NCBI RefSeq assembly: GCF_000282515.1 | Contig: NZ_AKJD01000154.1 | Span: 17,331-81,330, forward strand | Source: Pseudomonas sp. GM80 | Lineage (GTDB): Bacteria; Pseudomonadota; Gammaproteobacteria; Pseudomonadales; Pseudomonadaceae | DNA length: 64,000 nucleotides | Direction: 5' to 3' | Part shown: piece after piece, positions 49,345 to 59,500 of the stretch | Layout: every line of letters begins with the position of its first letter | Numbering within the stretch: position 1 is the first letter of the stretch | Program-made: the position numbers and the translations under genes | Notes under the pieces: model-generated | Told to the model about the DNA's origin: nothing | The model's database searches: none | Seen by the model: the letters and a program-made list of their open reading frames with translations, nothing else

Positions 49345-49869
49345 ATGAACAACGATCTGCTGCAACGCGGCAAAGCGATCAAACTGGCGGTGTTTGACGT
49401 CGACGGCGTCCTCACCGACGGGCGCCTGTATTTCCTCGAAGACGGCAGCGAATTCAAGACCTTCAACACCCTTGATGGCCAAGGCATCAAGATGCTGATG
49501 AATGCGGGCGTACAAACTGCCATTATCAGCGGCCGCAAGACACCGGTGGTTGAGCGTCGGGCGAAAAACCTGGGCATCCCGCATCTTTTTCAGGGGCGCG
49601 AAGACAAATTGGTCGTTCTCGACGGTCTACTTGAACAACTGGGCCTAAGCTATGAACAGGTCGCCTACCTCGGTGACGACCTGCCTGACCTGCCGGTGAT
49701 CCGCCGCGTGGGCCTGGGGATGGCGGTCGCCAACGCTGCCGATTTCGTCCGCGAACACGCCCATGGCGTAACCCGCGCCCGTGGCGGCGAAGGTGCCGCC
49801 CGCGAATTCTGCGAATTGATCCTGCGTGCGCAGGGCAGCCTTGATGCCGCCAATGCCGCGTACTTGTGA
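49345..49869 (+). CDS. kdsC: 3-deoxy-D-manno-octulosonate 8-phosphate phosphatase KdsC
   Basis: KdsC dephosphorylates Kdo 8-phosphate. The 174-aa tetrameric HAD-type phosphatase has the motif I aspartates in LAVFDVDGVLTDGRLYF, the motif II Ser/Thr in TAIISGRKTP and motif III YLGDDLPDLPVI with the metal Asp pair. It has no cap domain, as usual for the family. It is followed by lptC with an overlap or short gap, and together with kdsD supplies Kdo for the LPS that LptCAB export. Confidence 0.95.
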   Translation: MNNDLLQRGKAIKLAVFDVDGVLTDGRLYFLEDGSEFKTFNTLDGQGIKMLMNAGVQTAIISGRKTPVVERRAKNLGIPHLFQGREDKLVVLDGLLEQLGLSYEQVAYLGDDLPDLPVIRRVGLGMAVANAADFVREHAHGVTRARGGEGAAREFCELILRAQGSLDAANAAYL

Positions 49870-49877
49870 GTCAAACC

Positions 49878-50450
49878 ATGTTTAGCAAAAAATTTCGCAA
49901 CTTCCTGCTGTTCGGTTGCATCGCGGCGCTTTTCGCCGCGGTCGGCTACTGGAACATCAGCCCGGAACGCTTCCTCGACAAGCCGCAGGTCACGTCGACC
50001 GAAAGCCCGATCGACTGGTATGCAACCAACACACACACCCTGCAATACCTGCCGGACGGCAAAGTGCAATATGAAATGACGTCCGAGAAAGCCGAGCACG
50101 TCAAGGCGACCGACATCACGCTGGTCACCAAACCCGATCTGAACATGTACCGCGGCACGGATTTCCCGTGGCACGTGACCAGTGAACGCGGCGAAGTGAA
50201 CTCGGGTGGCACCCAGGTTGAATTGATCGACTCGGTGCGCATCAAGCGCACCGATGAAAAGAAGCGCGATCTGCTGGTCACCTCCACTCGCATGACGGTG
50301 TTCCCGCAGGAGCAATATGCGCAGACCGAGCAACCCGTTAGAATCGACGGCGCTGGCGGTGTATCGACTGGCGTTGGAATGAAAGCGTACCTGAAGGACA
50401 GCAGGATACACCTGCTATCGAACGTAAGAGGACAGTATGAGGCTCGTTAA
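49878..50450 (+). CDS. lptC: LPS export protein LptC
   Basis: LptC anchors the periplasmic LPS bridge to the inner-membrane LptBFG complex. The 190-aa protein has one N-terminal membrane helix (FLLFGCIAALFAAVGYWNIS) and a beta-jellyroll with VQYEMTSEKAEHVKATDITL and TSERGEVNSGGTQVELIDSV. The ATG at 49878 is used; a GTG at 49866 that overlaps the kdsC stop would add four residues. Its end overlaps lptA by 14 bases, so the two are coupled. Confidence 0.92.
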   Translation: MFSKKFRNFLLFGCIAALFAAVGYWNISPERFLDKPQVTSTESPIDWYATNTHTLQYLPDGKVQYEMTSEKAEHVKATDITLVTKPDLNMYRGTDFPWHVTSERGEVNSGGTQVELIDSVRIKRTDEKKRDLLVTSTRMTVFPQEQYAQTEQPVRIDGAGGVSTGVGMKAYLKDSRIHLLSNVRGQYEAR

Positions 50451-50981
50451 AACCCTCCCTATTTTGCTCAGTCTGGGCGCAGCACTGGGAAGCGTGAGCG
50501 CCTGGGCTCTGCCGAACGATCAAGAGCAGCCAATCCGCATTCAGGCCGACGATGCCCAGCTGGACGACAAGAACGGCGTTGCCACCTATAAAGGTGACGT
50601 GATCATCACCCAGGGCTCGATGAAGGTCACCGGCAATACCGTGACCATCACCCGCACCCCGACCGGTGATATCGACGTGGTGACCTCGGTCGGCAACCTC
50701 GCCTACTTCGAACAGCTGCAGACCGCTGGCGACACCAAGCCTGTACAGGGCTGGGGCGTGACAATCCAGTACCACGCCGCGCAAAACCGCGTTGTGCTGA
50801 TCGACAAGGCCAAGGTTGTCGATAAAGACAACAACACCACTCAGGGCGAGAAGATCGTCTATGACACGGTGAAAAAACTTGCCAGCGCCGGTCGCGCTAC
50901 CGGCAGCAAGGTCACCGAGGCGCGTCCGCGCATCGACATGGTGATCCAGCCGAAGAAGAAAACCGAAGAGAAAACCCAGTA

Positions 50982-50982
<1 letters not shown>
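50437..50982 (+). CDS. lptA: LPS export protein LptA
   Basis: LptA polymerizes as the periplasmic LPS bridge between LptC and LptD. The 181-aa protein has a signal peptide (KTLPILLSLGAALGSVSAWA|LP) and the OstA jellyroll (IRIQADDAQLDDKNGVATYK, GDVIITQGSMKVTGNTVTIT). The lysine-rich C-terminus (QPKKKTEEKTQ) is typical in Pseudomonas. It overlaps lptC, and its stop overlaps the lptB ATG by one base (TAATG). Confidence 0.95.
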
Positions 50983-51707
<725 letters not shown>

Positions 51708-51812
51708 GCGCGACAGCATCCTGGTGATTCGCGAGGGCGCTGTATCGATGAAGCAGCTTTTTATACGCTTTAATTGTTACAGCGCTCTAGGCAAACACTT
51801 CAGTTTCAGGCA

Positions 51813-51818
51813 TATAAT
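51813..51818 (+). promoter_or_regulatory. Likely -10 box of rpoN
   Basis: A perfect TATAAT lies about 77 bases before the rpoN ATG in an AT-richer stretch. No strong -35 is seen at 16-18 bases; read-through from lptB is also possible since no terminator was found. Confidence 0.4.
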
Positions 51819-51894
51819 TTGCTTAAGTTTGGCGCTTCGGCGCCCTGTAGTGGATGGCGCATAGCGCCGGCGAATAAGGTGTTAAGCCCCTGCC

Positions 51895-53385
51895 ATGAAA
51901 CCATCGCTAGTCTTGAGAATGGGCCAGCAGCTGACGATGACACCGCAGCTGCAACAGGCCATCCGCCTGCTCCAATTGTCGACCCTGGATCTGCAACAGG
52001 AAATCCAGGAGGCACTGGAATCCAATCCGATGCTCGAACGCCAGGAAGAAGGCGAAGACTTCGACAATTCCGACCCCTTGGCCGACAACGCTGAACAGAA
52101 GCCCGCCGAGATCCAGGAACCGTCCTACCAGGAAACCGCGCCGACCGTCGACAACCTCGAAGAAGGCGATTGGAGCGAACGCATTCCCAACGAACTGCCG
52201 GTCGACACCGCCTGGGAAGACGTCTACCAGACCAGCGCCAGCAGCCTGCCCAGCAGCGACGATGACGAGTGGGATTTCACCACCCGCACCTCCGCCGGCG
52301 AAAGCCTGCAAAGCCACCTGCTGTGGCAACTGAACCTCGCCCCGATGTCCGACACCGATCGCCTGATCGCCGTGACCCTGATCGATTGCATCAACAATCA
52401 GGGCTATCTGGACGAAACCCTCGAAGAAATCCTCGAAGCGTTCGACCCGGAACTGGACATCGAGCTGGACGAGATTGAAGCCGTCCTGCACCGCATCCAG
52501 CAATTCGAACCGGCCGGTATCGGTGCGCGCAACCTTGGCGAATGCCTGTTGCTGCAATTGCGCCAGTTGCCGGCCAAGACACCATGGCTGGCAGAAGCCA
52601 AGCGTCTGGTCACGGACTACATCGACCTGCTTGGCAGTCGCGATTACAGCCAGTTGATGCGCCGCATGAAGCTCAAGGAAGACGAGCTGCGCCAGGTCAT
52701 CGAGCTGGTGCAGAGCCTCAATCCGCGTCCGGGTTCGCAGATCGAATCCACTGAGGCCGAGTACGTTGTGCCTGACGTGATCGTGCGCAAGGACAACGAG
52801 CGCTGGCTGGTCGAGCTGAATCAGGAATCGGTGCCACGCCTGCGCGTCAATGCGCAATACGCCGGATTCGTCCGTCGCGCCGACACCAGCGCCGACAACA
52901 CCTTCATGCGCAATCAGTTGCAGGAAGCGCGCTGGTTCATCAAGAGCCTGCAGAGCCGCAATGAAACCCTGATGAAAGTTGCCACCCAGATCGTCGAGCA
53001 TCAGCGCGGTTTTCTGGAGTACGGCGACGAAGCCATGAAACCGCTGGTCCTGCACGACATCGCCGAAGCGGTAGGCATGCATGAATCAACGATTTCCCGG
53101 GTGACCACACAGAAATTCATGCATACCCCGCGCGGTATTTATGAGCTGAAATACTTTTTCTCAAGCCACGTCAGCACCTCCGAAGGCGGCGAATGCTCGT
53201 CCACGGCGATCCGCGCGATCATCAAAAAACTGGTTGCCGCGGAAAATCAGAAAAAGCCGTTGAGTGACAGCAAGATCGCTGGTTTACTGGAGGCACAAGG
53301 CATTCAGGTGGCTCGCCGCACCGTCGCCAAGTACCGCGAATCCTTAGGGATCGCGCCTTCGAGCGAACGCAAGCGGTTGATGTAA
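51895..53385 (+). CDS. rpoN: RNA polymerase sigma-54 factor RpoN
   Basis: RpoN directs RNA polymerase to -24/-12 promoters, which need ATP-dependent activators. The 496-aa protein has the glutamine/leucine-rich activator-contact region (LQQAIRLLQLSTLDLQQEIQ, residues 19-38), an acidic linker (about 50-130), the core-binding domain, the helix-turn-helix (LHDIAEAVGMHESTISRVTT) and the RpoN box ARRTVAKYRE near the C-terminus. It heads rpoN-hpf-ptsN-rapZ-ptsO. It is also the factor expected to read the hcp promoter found earlier in this window. Confidence 0.98.
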   Translation: MKPSLVLRMGQQLTMTPQLQQAIRLLQLSTLDLQQEIQEALESNPMLERQEEGEDFDNSDPLADNAEQKPAEIQEPSYQETAPTVDNLEEGDWSERIPNELPVDTAWEDVYQTSASSLPSSDDDEWDFTTRTSAGESLQSHLLWQLNLAPMSDTDRLIAVTLIDCINNQGYLDETLEEILEAFDPELDIELDEIEAVLHRIQQFEPAGIGARNLGECLLLQLRQLPAKTPWLAEAKRLVTDYIDLLGSRDYSQLMRRMKLKEDELRQVIELVQSLNPRPGSQIESTEAEYVVPDVIVRKDNERWLVELNQESVPRLRVNAQYAGFVRRADTSADNTFMRNQLQEARWFIKSLQSRNETLMKVATQIVEHQRGFLEYGDEAMKPLVLHDIAEAVGMHESTISRVTTQKFMHTPRGIYELKYFFSSHVSTSEGGECSSTAIRAIIKKLVAAENQKKPLSDSKIAGLLEAQGIQVARRTVAKYRESLGIAPSSERKRLM

Positions 53386-53406
53386 GCCACGTTACAGCGT
53401 TCCAGT

Positions 53407-53426
53407 GGCAGGCTATCCAGCCTGCC
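53407..53426 (+). other. Hairpin between rpoN and hpf
   Basis: An 8-bp perfect stem ggcaggct-atcc-agcctgcc without a T-run. It may be a partial terminator or RNA-processing site that sets the ratio of rpoN to the downstream genes. Confidence 0.4.
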
Positions 53427-53458
53427 GCTTTATGCACTGGCAACGAAGGAGAAGCTGT

Positions 53459-53767
53459 ATGCAAGTCAACATCAGTGGACACCAACTGGAAGTGACCCAA
53501 CCTCTGCGTTCCTATATCGAGGAAAAACTCCAACGACTGGAGCGCCATTTCGACAAGATCACCAACGTGCAGGTCACGATGTGCGTCGAAAAGCTGAAGC
53601 AGAAAATCGAAGCCACCTTGCATATACCCGGCAGCGAAGTGGTCGCCAACGCGGAACATACCGATATGTACGCGGCGATCGACGCCTTGACCGACAAGCT
53701 GGATAAACAACTCAAAAAGCATAAGGAAAAGACCCAGAGCCTGCTCCAGGGCGCGACCGGTCGATAA
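53459..53767 (+). CDS. hpf: Ribosome hibernation promoting factor Hpf
   Basis: Hpf binds 70S ribosomes and drives them to inactive 100S dimers in stationary phase. The 102-aa short form has VNISGHQLEVTQPLRSYIEE, KLQRLERHFDKITNVQVTMC and TDMYAAIDALTDKLDKQLKK. The ATG at 53459 follows an AAGGAGAAG site at 5-6 bases. The place between rpoN and ptsN is conserved in gamma-proteobacteria. Confidence 0.95.
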   Translation: MQVNISGHQLEVTQPLRSYIEEKLQRLERHFDKITNVQVTMCVEKLKQKIEATLHIPGSEVVANAEHTDMYAAIDALTDKLDKQLKKHKEKTQSLLQGATGR

Positions 53768-53778
53768 CCCCCCACCCC

Positions 53779-54243
53779 ATGATCCGACTTGAAAGTATCC
53801 TGACCCCCGGCCGTTCCCTCGTGAACGTGCCGGGCGGCAGTAAAAAGAAAGCCCTCGAACAAATTGCCAACCTGATCGCCCGCGAAGTGCCGGATCTGGA
53901 GATGCAAGATGTCTTCGAGGCCCTGATTGCCCGTGAAAAACTCGGTTCTACCGGTTTTGGCAACGGCATCGCCATTCCTCACTGCCGCCTCAAAGGCTGC
54001 GAAACGCCCATCAGTGCGTTGATGCACCTTCAAGCCCCCATCGATTTCGACGCCATTGACGGCGCGCCGGTTGACCTGCTGTTTGTCTTGCTGGTCCCGG
54101 AAGCCGCTACCGATGCGCACCTGGAGTTGCTGCGTCAGATCGCCAGCATGCTCGACCGCAAGGACGTGCGTGACAAATTGCGCAGCGCCGCGAGCAACGA
54201 AGCCTTGTACCAGGTCGTTCTGGACGAGCAAAACGGGCAGTAA
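53779..54243 (+). CDS. ptsN: Nitrogen-PTS EIIA protein PtsN
   Basis: PtsN is the output EIIA of the nitrogen phosphotransferase system; its phosphorylation state affects potassium transport, phosphate sensing and other targets, not sugar uptake. The 154-aa protein has the phosphorylated His in STGFGNGIAIPHCRLKGC and the family segment IDFDAIDGAPVDLLFVLLVP. It lies 11 bases after hpf and 2 bases before rapZ, so it is part of the same transcript. Confidence 0.96.
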   Translation: MIRLESILTPGRSLVNVPGGSKKKALEQIANLIAREVPDLEMQDVFEALIAREKLGSTGFGNGIAIPHCRLKGCETPISALMHLQAPIDFDAIDGAPVDLLFVLLVPEAATDAHLELLRQIASMLDRKDVRDKLRSAASNEALYQVVLDEQNGQ

Positions 54244-54245
54244 TC

Positions 54246-55103
54246 ATGCGCTTGATCATCGTCAGCGGCCGTTCCGGCTCGGGTAAAAGCACCGCCCTTG
54301 ATGTCCTTGAGGACAACGGTTACTACTGCATCGACAACCTGCCGGCAGGTTTGCTGCCAGAGCTTGCCGAGCGCGCACTGATCCACACGGAGCTTGCGCA
54401 ACCGCTGGTCGCCGTGTCGATTGACGCGCGCAACCTGCCGAGTCACCTGAGCCGCTTTCCCGAACTGCTGGAAGATGCCCGCAGCAAGCACATTCAATGT
54501 GATGTGCTTTATCTTGATGCCGATGAAGAAACCCTGCTCAAGCGTTTCTCCGAAACTCGCCGCCGCCACCCGCTGAGCAATGCCAACCGCTCGCTGGCCG
54601 AAGCGATTCACGATGAAACTGCCCTGCTCGGCCCGATCGCCGATCTCGCCGACCTGAAGATCAACACCACCAATCTGAACCTGTACCAGTTGCGCGACAC
54701 CATCAAGCTGCGTCTGCTGAATCAGCCGGAGCCGGGCACGGCGTTTCTGGTCGAGTCATTCGGTTTCAAGCGCGGCATGCCGGTGGATGCAGATCTGGTC
54801 TTTGATGTGCGCTGCCTGCCCAACCCCTACTGGAAACCGGAACTGCGCGAACAGTCCGGCCTCGATGCACCGGTGGCCGAGTATCTGGCAGCGCAGCCTG
54901 AGGTTGAAGAAATGTTCCAGGACATCTTCACCTACCTGCACAAGTGGCTACCACGTTTTGCCGCGAGCAATCGTGCCTATGTGACCATTGCCATTGGCTG
55001 CACCGGCGGGCATCACCGCTCCGTCTACCTGACTGAACGCCTGGGTCAGGCCCTGCAGAAAACCCTGAAGAACGTCCAGGTTCGCCACCGCGACCTCACT
55101 TAA
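54246..55103 (+). CDS. rapZ: RNase adapter protein RapZ
   Basis: RapZ is an RNA-binding adapter, known in E. coli to steer RNase E to GlmZ and so tune glucosamine 6-phosphate synthesis. The 285-aa protein has the P-loop IIVSGRSGSGKSTALDVLED, the ...YLDADEETLLKRFSETRRRH Walker B-like part and the C-terminal domain with FGFKRGMPVDADLVFDVRCL and AIGCTGGHHRSVYLTERLGQ. GlmZ-type RNAs are not known in Pseudomonas, so the local target is open. It sits 15 bases before ptsO. Confidence 0.95.
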   Translation: MRLIIVSGRSGSGKSTALDVLEDNGYYCIDNLPAGLLPELAERALIHTELAQPLVAVSIDARNLPSHLSRFPELLEDARSKHIQCDVLYLDADEETLLKRFSETRRRHPLSNANRSLAEAIHDETALLGPIADLADLKINTTNLNLYQLRDTIKLRLLNQPEPGTAFLVESFGFKRGMPVDADLVFDVRCLPNPYWKPELREQSGLDAPVAEYLAAQPEVEEMFQDIFTYLHKWLPRFAASNRAYVTIAIGCTGGHHRSVYLTERLGQALQKTLKNVQVRHRDLT

Positions 55104-55118
55104 AGGATTCACACCGCG

Positions 55119-55394
55119 ATGCCTGCTCTGGAAATCGAAATCATCAACAAACTGGGCCTGCATGCCCGCGCATCGGCCAAGTTTGTTGGAGTGGCCGGGC
55201 AGTATCCGGATTGCACGATCAGAGTGGGTCGCACGCCTGAGACCACGGTTGATGGCAAAAGCATCATGGCGATGATGATGCTGGCGGCTGGCAAGGGCAC
55301 CAAGATCTATCTGAGTACTGAAGGGCATCAGGAACAGGAAGCACTGGATGCGTTGGTCGCGTTGATCAACAACTACTTCGATGAAGGCGGCTGA
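55119..55394 (+). CDS. ptsO: Nitrogen-PTS phosphocarrier NPr (PtsO)
   Basis: This HPr-like protein takes phosphate from PtsP and passes it to PtsN. The 91-aa protein has the phosphorylated His in IINKLGLHARASAKFVGVAG and the second-site segment TTVDGKSIMAMMMLAAGKGT. It is the last gene of the rpoN operon and is followed by a REP pair. HPr of sugar PTS is excluded by its neighbours. Confidence 0.96.
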   Translation: MPALEIEIINKLGLHARASAKFVGVAGQYPDCTIRVGRTPETTVDGKSIMAMMMLAAGKGTKIYLSTEGHQEQEALDALVALINNYFDEGG

Positions 55395-55403
55395 CAGCCA
55401 ACA

Positions 55404-55512
55404 TCAAAAGATCGCAGCCTGCGGCAGCTCCTACATTGGAAGGGGGCAATTACGGTTACCCGCGGCGCACATAATCCCTGTAGGAGCTGCCGAAGGCTGC
55501 GATCTTTTGATC
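55404..55512. repeat. REP inverted pair (GTAGGAGCTGCCG..GGCTGCGATC family)
   Basis: Arms aaaagatcgcagcctgcggc-agctcctac and its mirror gtaggagctgccgaaggctg-cgatctttt. It separates the convergent ptsO and ZIP-transporter genes. Confidence 0.95.
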
Positions 55513-55513
55513 T

Positions 55514-56407
55514 TCAACCTAATGCGGTATCCATCACCATCATCAGACAAAACCCGCTCAACAAACCAAGGCTGGCCAATTTGTCATGACCATTGCGTCG
55601 CGACTCGGGGATCACTTCGTGGGTCACCACCAGCAACATCGCCCCCGCCGCCAGCGCCAAACCTAATGGCAACAACACCTGGGCCAGACTGACCAGCCAC
55701 GCGCACAACAGCGCAAACACCGGCTCGACCAGGCCTGACGCCGCGCCAATCATAAACGCCTTCACCCGCGACATCCCTGCCCCGGCCAATACCAGCGCAA
55801 TCACCAGACCTTCCGGCACATCCTGCAAAGCGATGCCCATGGCCAGGCTGTCCGCATCCGGCATGCCGCCACCGGCAGACACGCCGACGGCCATGCCTTC
55901 AGGAATGTTATGGGCAATGATCGCAAACACAAACAGCCAGATCCGTGGCGGAATCACCGGGTGCTCGACGGTGCCGACGAGCATTTCCGCAGACGCGCCG
56001 GAAACCTTGAGATCAACCAGATACAGCCCGAATGCGCCGAGCATGATGCCGAAGCAGATCAGGCCACTGGCGCCCCACGGCGTCAAACCAAGACTTTCGG
56101 CAGCGGCAATGCCCGGCACGATCAGCGAAAACGCCGTCGCCGCCAGCATCACCCCGGCACCAAACCCCAGCAACGTATCGCTGAGTGCCTGCGGCATGCG
56201 CCGAATCACCAGCACCGGCACCGCACCAAGCGCCGTGCCGAGCGCGCAGATCGCGCCACCCTGCAACGCCCGCAACAGCCGCGGTTCGAGATTCAGCCAT
56301 GCCAGTCCGTGGGCAACCAGCAAGGTCATGCCCGCCAACAGCAATAGCGATCCCACTGCGTAACGAAACATACGCCCACTTCCGATCGCCAGTGTTTCAG
56401 TGCCCAT
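55514..56407 (-). CDS. ZIP-family metal transporter
   Basis: ZIP proteins bring zinc, iron or manganese into the cytoplasm. The 297-aa protein has about eight hydrophobic segments and the metal-site helices IAHNIPEGMAVGVSAG (H-N-x-P-E) and ALQDVPEGLVIALVLA, plus VTHEVIPESRRNGHDKLAS on the last helix. It lies next to the Fur-regulated sodA operon, and in P. aeruginosa the corresponding gene (PA4467) sits in the same place. Manganese or iron supply for SodA is a likely but unproved role. Confidence 0.93.
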   Translation of the reverse strand: MGTETLAIGSGRMFRYAVGSLLLLAGMTLLVAHGLAWLNLEPRLLRALQGGAICALGTALGAVPVLVIRRMPQALSDTLLGFGAGVMLAATAFSLIVPGIAAAESLGLTPWGASGLICFGIMLGAFGLYLVDLKVSGASAEMLVGTVEHPVIPPRIWLFVFAIIAHNIPEGMAVGVSAGGGMPDADSLAMGIALQDVPEGLVIALVLAGAGMSRVKAFMIGAASGLVEPVFALLCAWLVSLAQVLLPLGLALAAGAMLLVVTHEVIPESRRNGHDKLASLGLLSGFCLMMVMDTALG

Positions 56408-56437
56408 AGTCAGCCTTGGATTGTTTTTATAGAAGAC

Positions 56438-57049
56438 TTAAACCAGTGCGGCCTGATAGCGCGCAGCAACTTCAGGCCAATTGATCACGTTGTAGAACGC
56501 GTTGATGTATTCCGGGCGACGGTTCTGGTAACGCAGGTAGTAGGCATGCTCCCAGACGTCGAGACCGAGAATCGGCGTGTTGCCGTTCATCAGCGGGCTG
56601 TCCTGGTTGCCGCTGCTTTCCACGATCAATTTCTTCTCCGGGGTCACGCTGAGCCAGGCCCAGCCGCTGCCGAAACGGGTCAGCGCGGCTTTGGTGAAGG
56701 CTTCCTTGAAGCTGTCGAGGCCGCCCAACTGCTCATCGATTGCCTTGGCCAGCGCGCCATCCGGTTTGCCGCCGCCGCTTGGCACCATTACTTCCCAGAA
56801 CAGCGAGTGGTTGGCGTGACCGCCGCCCTGATTGATCACCGCGGCACGGAGTTTCTCCGGCAACTCCTTGACGCTGGCGACCAGTTTTTCCACCGGCCAT
56901 TCAGCGTACTCAGTGCCTTCTACCGCAGCGTTGAGGTTGTTGATGTAGGTCTGGTGATGCTTGGTGTAGTGAATCTCCATGGTCTGCGCATCGATGTGCG
57001 GTTCTAATGCGTCGTAGGCGTAAGGCAAGGCAGGCAAGGTAAAAGCCAT
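56438..57049 (-). CDS. sodA: Manganese superoxide dismutase SodA
   Basis: SodA converts superoxide to hydrogen peroxide and oxygen. The 203-aa protein has the metal ligands in YTKHHQTYINNLNAAVEG (His), NHSLFWEVMVPSGGG (His), and LDVWEHAYYLRYQNRRPEYI (Asp and His). QDSPLMNGNTPILGLDVW and GGHANHSLFW are those of the Mn type. It is the last gene of fagA-fumC-orfX-sodA, used under iron shortage in place of the iron enzyme. The ATG one base after the orfX stop is chosen over one 45 bases upstream. Confidence 0.95.
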   Translation of the reverse strand: MAFTLPALPYAYDALEPHIDAQTMEIHYTKHHQTYINNLNAAVEGTEYAEWPVEKLVASVKELPEKLRAAVINQGGGHANHSLFWEVMVPSGGGKPDGALAKAIDEQLGGLDSFKEAFTKAALTRFGSGWAWLSVTPEKKLIVESSGNQDSPLMNGNTPILGLDVWEHAYYLRYQNRRPEYINAFYNVINWPEVAARYQAALV

Positions 57050-57050
57050 T

Positions 57051-57491
57051 TCAATGGACTCCATGGTGATGTGGGGCAGGCGCGCGGCGCGCATTGCCGG
57101 TATCCGGGTGCAGCAGGCGCTGAGTGCGCGGGTATTCGCCGTGCTCGCTGATGAAATTCAGCAGCTCGACGTAAGTCTTGCTGCTCTGGCGCAGCGCCGC
57201 TTCACGCAGCGCCGGGCGCAGGCGCTCGTCCTGCATGGTCTGCAAAAGGCGTTGGTGGATGGCGCAGAGGTATTCGGCGCTCTCCTCCGGCTGATTCAGG
57301 CGCAGGTGCAAATCCGCGAGGTTGTGGTGGGAGATTACGCAGGCCGCCACCGCTTCGTCGGCATCTGCCCAGCGCTCGTACAACACTTGCGCCAAGGCCA
57401 GGGCTTGCAGGTAAGCCTCACGGGCATCGATCAGTTCGCCCAGCATGAAGCAGCGATTGGCCCGTTCGATCGTGCGTTTCCAGTGCTCCAT
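57051..57491 (-). CDS. orfX, conserved protein of the fumC-sodA operon
   Basis: The 146-aa protein is the small gene found between fumC and sodA in Pseudomonas (PA4469-like). It looks helical and tetratricopeptide-like: ANRCFMLGELIDAREAYLQA, LALAQVLYERWADADEAVAA and CVISHHNLADLHLRLNQPEE, ending in a His-rich tail (RAPAPHHHGVH) that could bind metal. Its function is unknown. It follows fumC by 27 bases and is one base from sodA. Confidence 0.85.
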   Translation of the reverse strand: MEHWKRTIERANRCFMLGELIDAREAYLQALALAQVLYERWADADEAVAACVISHHNLADLHLRLNQPEESAEYLCAIHQRLLQTMQDERLRPALREAALRQSSKTYVELLNFISEHGEYPRTQRLLHPDTGNARRAPAPHHHGVH

Positions 57492-57518
57492 GGTGAGCCT
57501 CCAAAGCGGTTGCGGTGC

Positions 57519-58875
<1,357 letters not shown>

Positions 58876-58895
<20 letters not shown>

Positions 58896-59283
58896 CGGTA
58901 AATCCTTGGACTAATTCAATGAGAGGAATCGAGGGAAGCAACTCGCAGGTGGCGAGCTGCCAGGTGTAGCGTTGCCAGCGCTTGAGCCTGCATTTGCACA
59001 GCGACAGGCGCTCCATTTCACGCAATGGGCGCCAGGCTTGATCGAGACAGAGGCTGCGCCAGTGCCACGGCAAGGCGATGTCGGTGGCGGTGTCGAGCAG
59101 CAAACGGAAGGAGGTTTCGGCGACCATCCAGGGTGAGGTCGCAGTGCAACAAGACAGGTACCGGCCTTCGGCCAGGTAATGTTCGATCAGGCGCGGTTCG
59201 TCAGGATCCATCGCGCAACGGATCTGACGACTCATCCAGCGCCAGCTTTCGAGGTACGGCTGCTCGTGCAAGGCAGAACTCAT
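58876..59283 (-). CDS. fagA: FagA, Fur-associated gene product
   Basis: The 135-aa protein matches FagA, the first gene of the fagA-fumC-orfX-sodA operon in P. aeruginosa. It has no known biochemical function. It is rich in Trp and Cys (YLESWRWMSRQIRCAMDPDE, YLSCCTATSPWMVAETSFRL, LCKCRLKRWQRYTWQLATCE), so a metal or Fe-S role is conceivable. Its promoter region holds a clear Fur box within 20 bases of the start. It overlaps fumC by 20 bases. Confidence 0.88.
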
Positions 59284-59299
59284 GATCCGGGGCTCATCC

Positions 59300-59335
59300 G
59301 ATAATGAGATTTATTATTAGATGATAATGAGAACC
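59300..59335. promoter_or_regulatory. Fur box(es) upstream of fagA
   Basis: GATAATGAGATTTATTATT matches the 19-bp Fur consensus GATAATGATAATCATTATC at 15 positions, and a second GATAATGAGA half follows right after it. It lies 17-52 bases before the fagA ATG, so Fur would block transcription when iron is plentiful. Confidence 0.8.
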
Positions 59336-59351
59336 AAAACAAGAGCACTTG

Positions 59352-59436
59352 TGTAGGAGCTGCCGCAGGCTGCGATCTTTTGATCTTGTCTTTCAAAGCA
59401 AAATCAAAAGATCGCAGCCTTCGGCAGCTCCTACAG
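59352..59436. repeat. REP inverted pair (GTAGGAGCTGCCG..GGCTGCGATC family)
   Basis: Arms tgtaggagctgccgcaggct... and mirror agccttcggcagctcctaca, with gatctt...aaaagatc inside. It lies between the fagA promoter and the pmbA terminator. Confidence 0.95.
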
Positions 59437-59445
59437 GGCAGGTAT

Positions 59446-59487
59446 GAAAAAGGCGCGCCATCCGGGTGGATGGCGCGCCTTTTTTTG
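59446..59487. terminator. Intrinsic terminator downstream of pmbA
   Basis: A 12-bp perfect stem aaggcgcgccatcc-gggt-ggatggcgcgcctt has an A-run on the left and a T-run on the right. It ends the minus-strand pmbA transcript and could work in both directions. Confidence 0.88.
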
Positions 59488-59500
59488 TGACGGTTGCGGT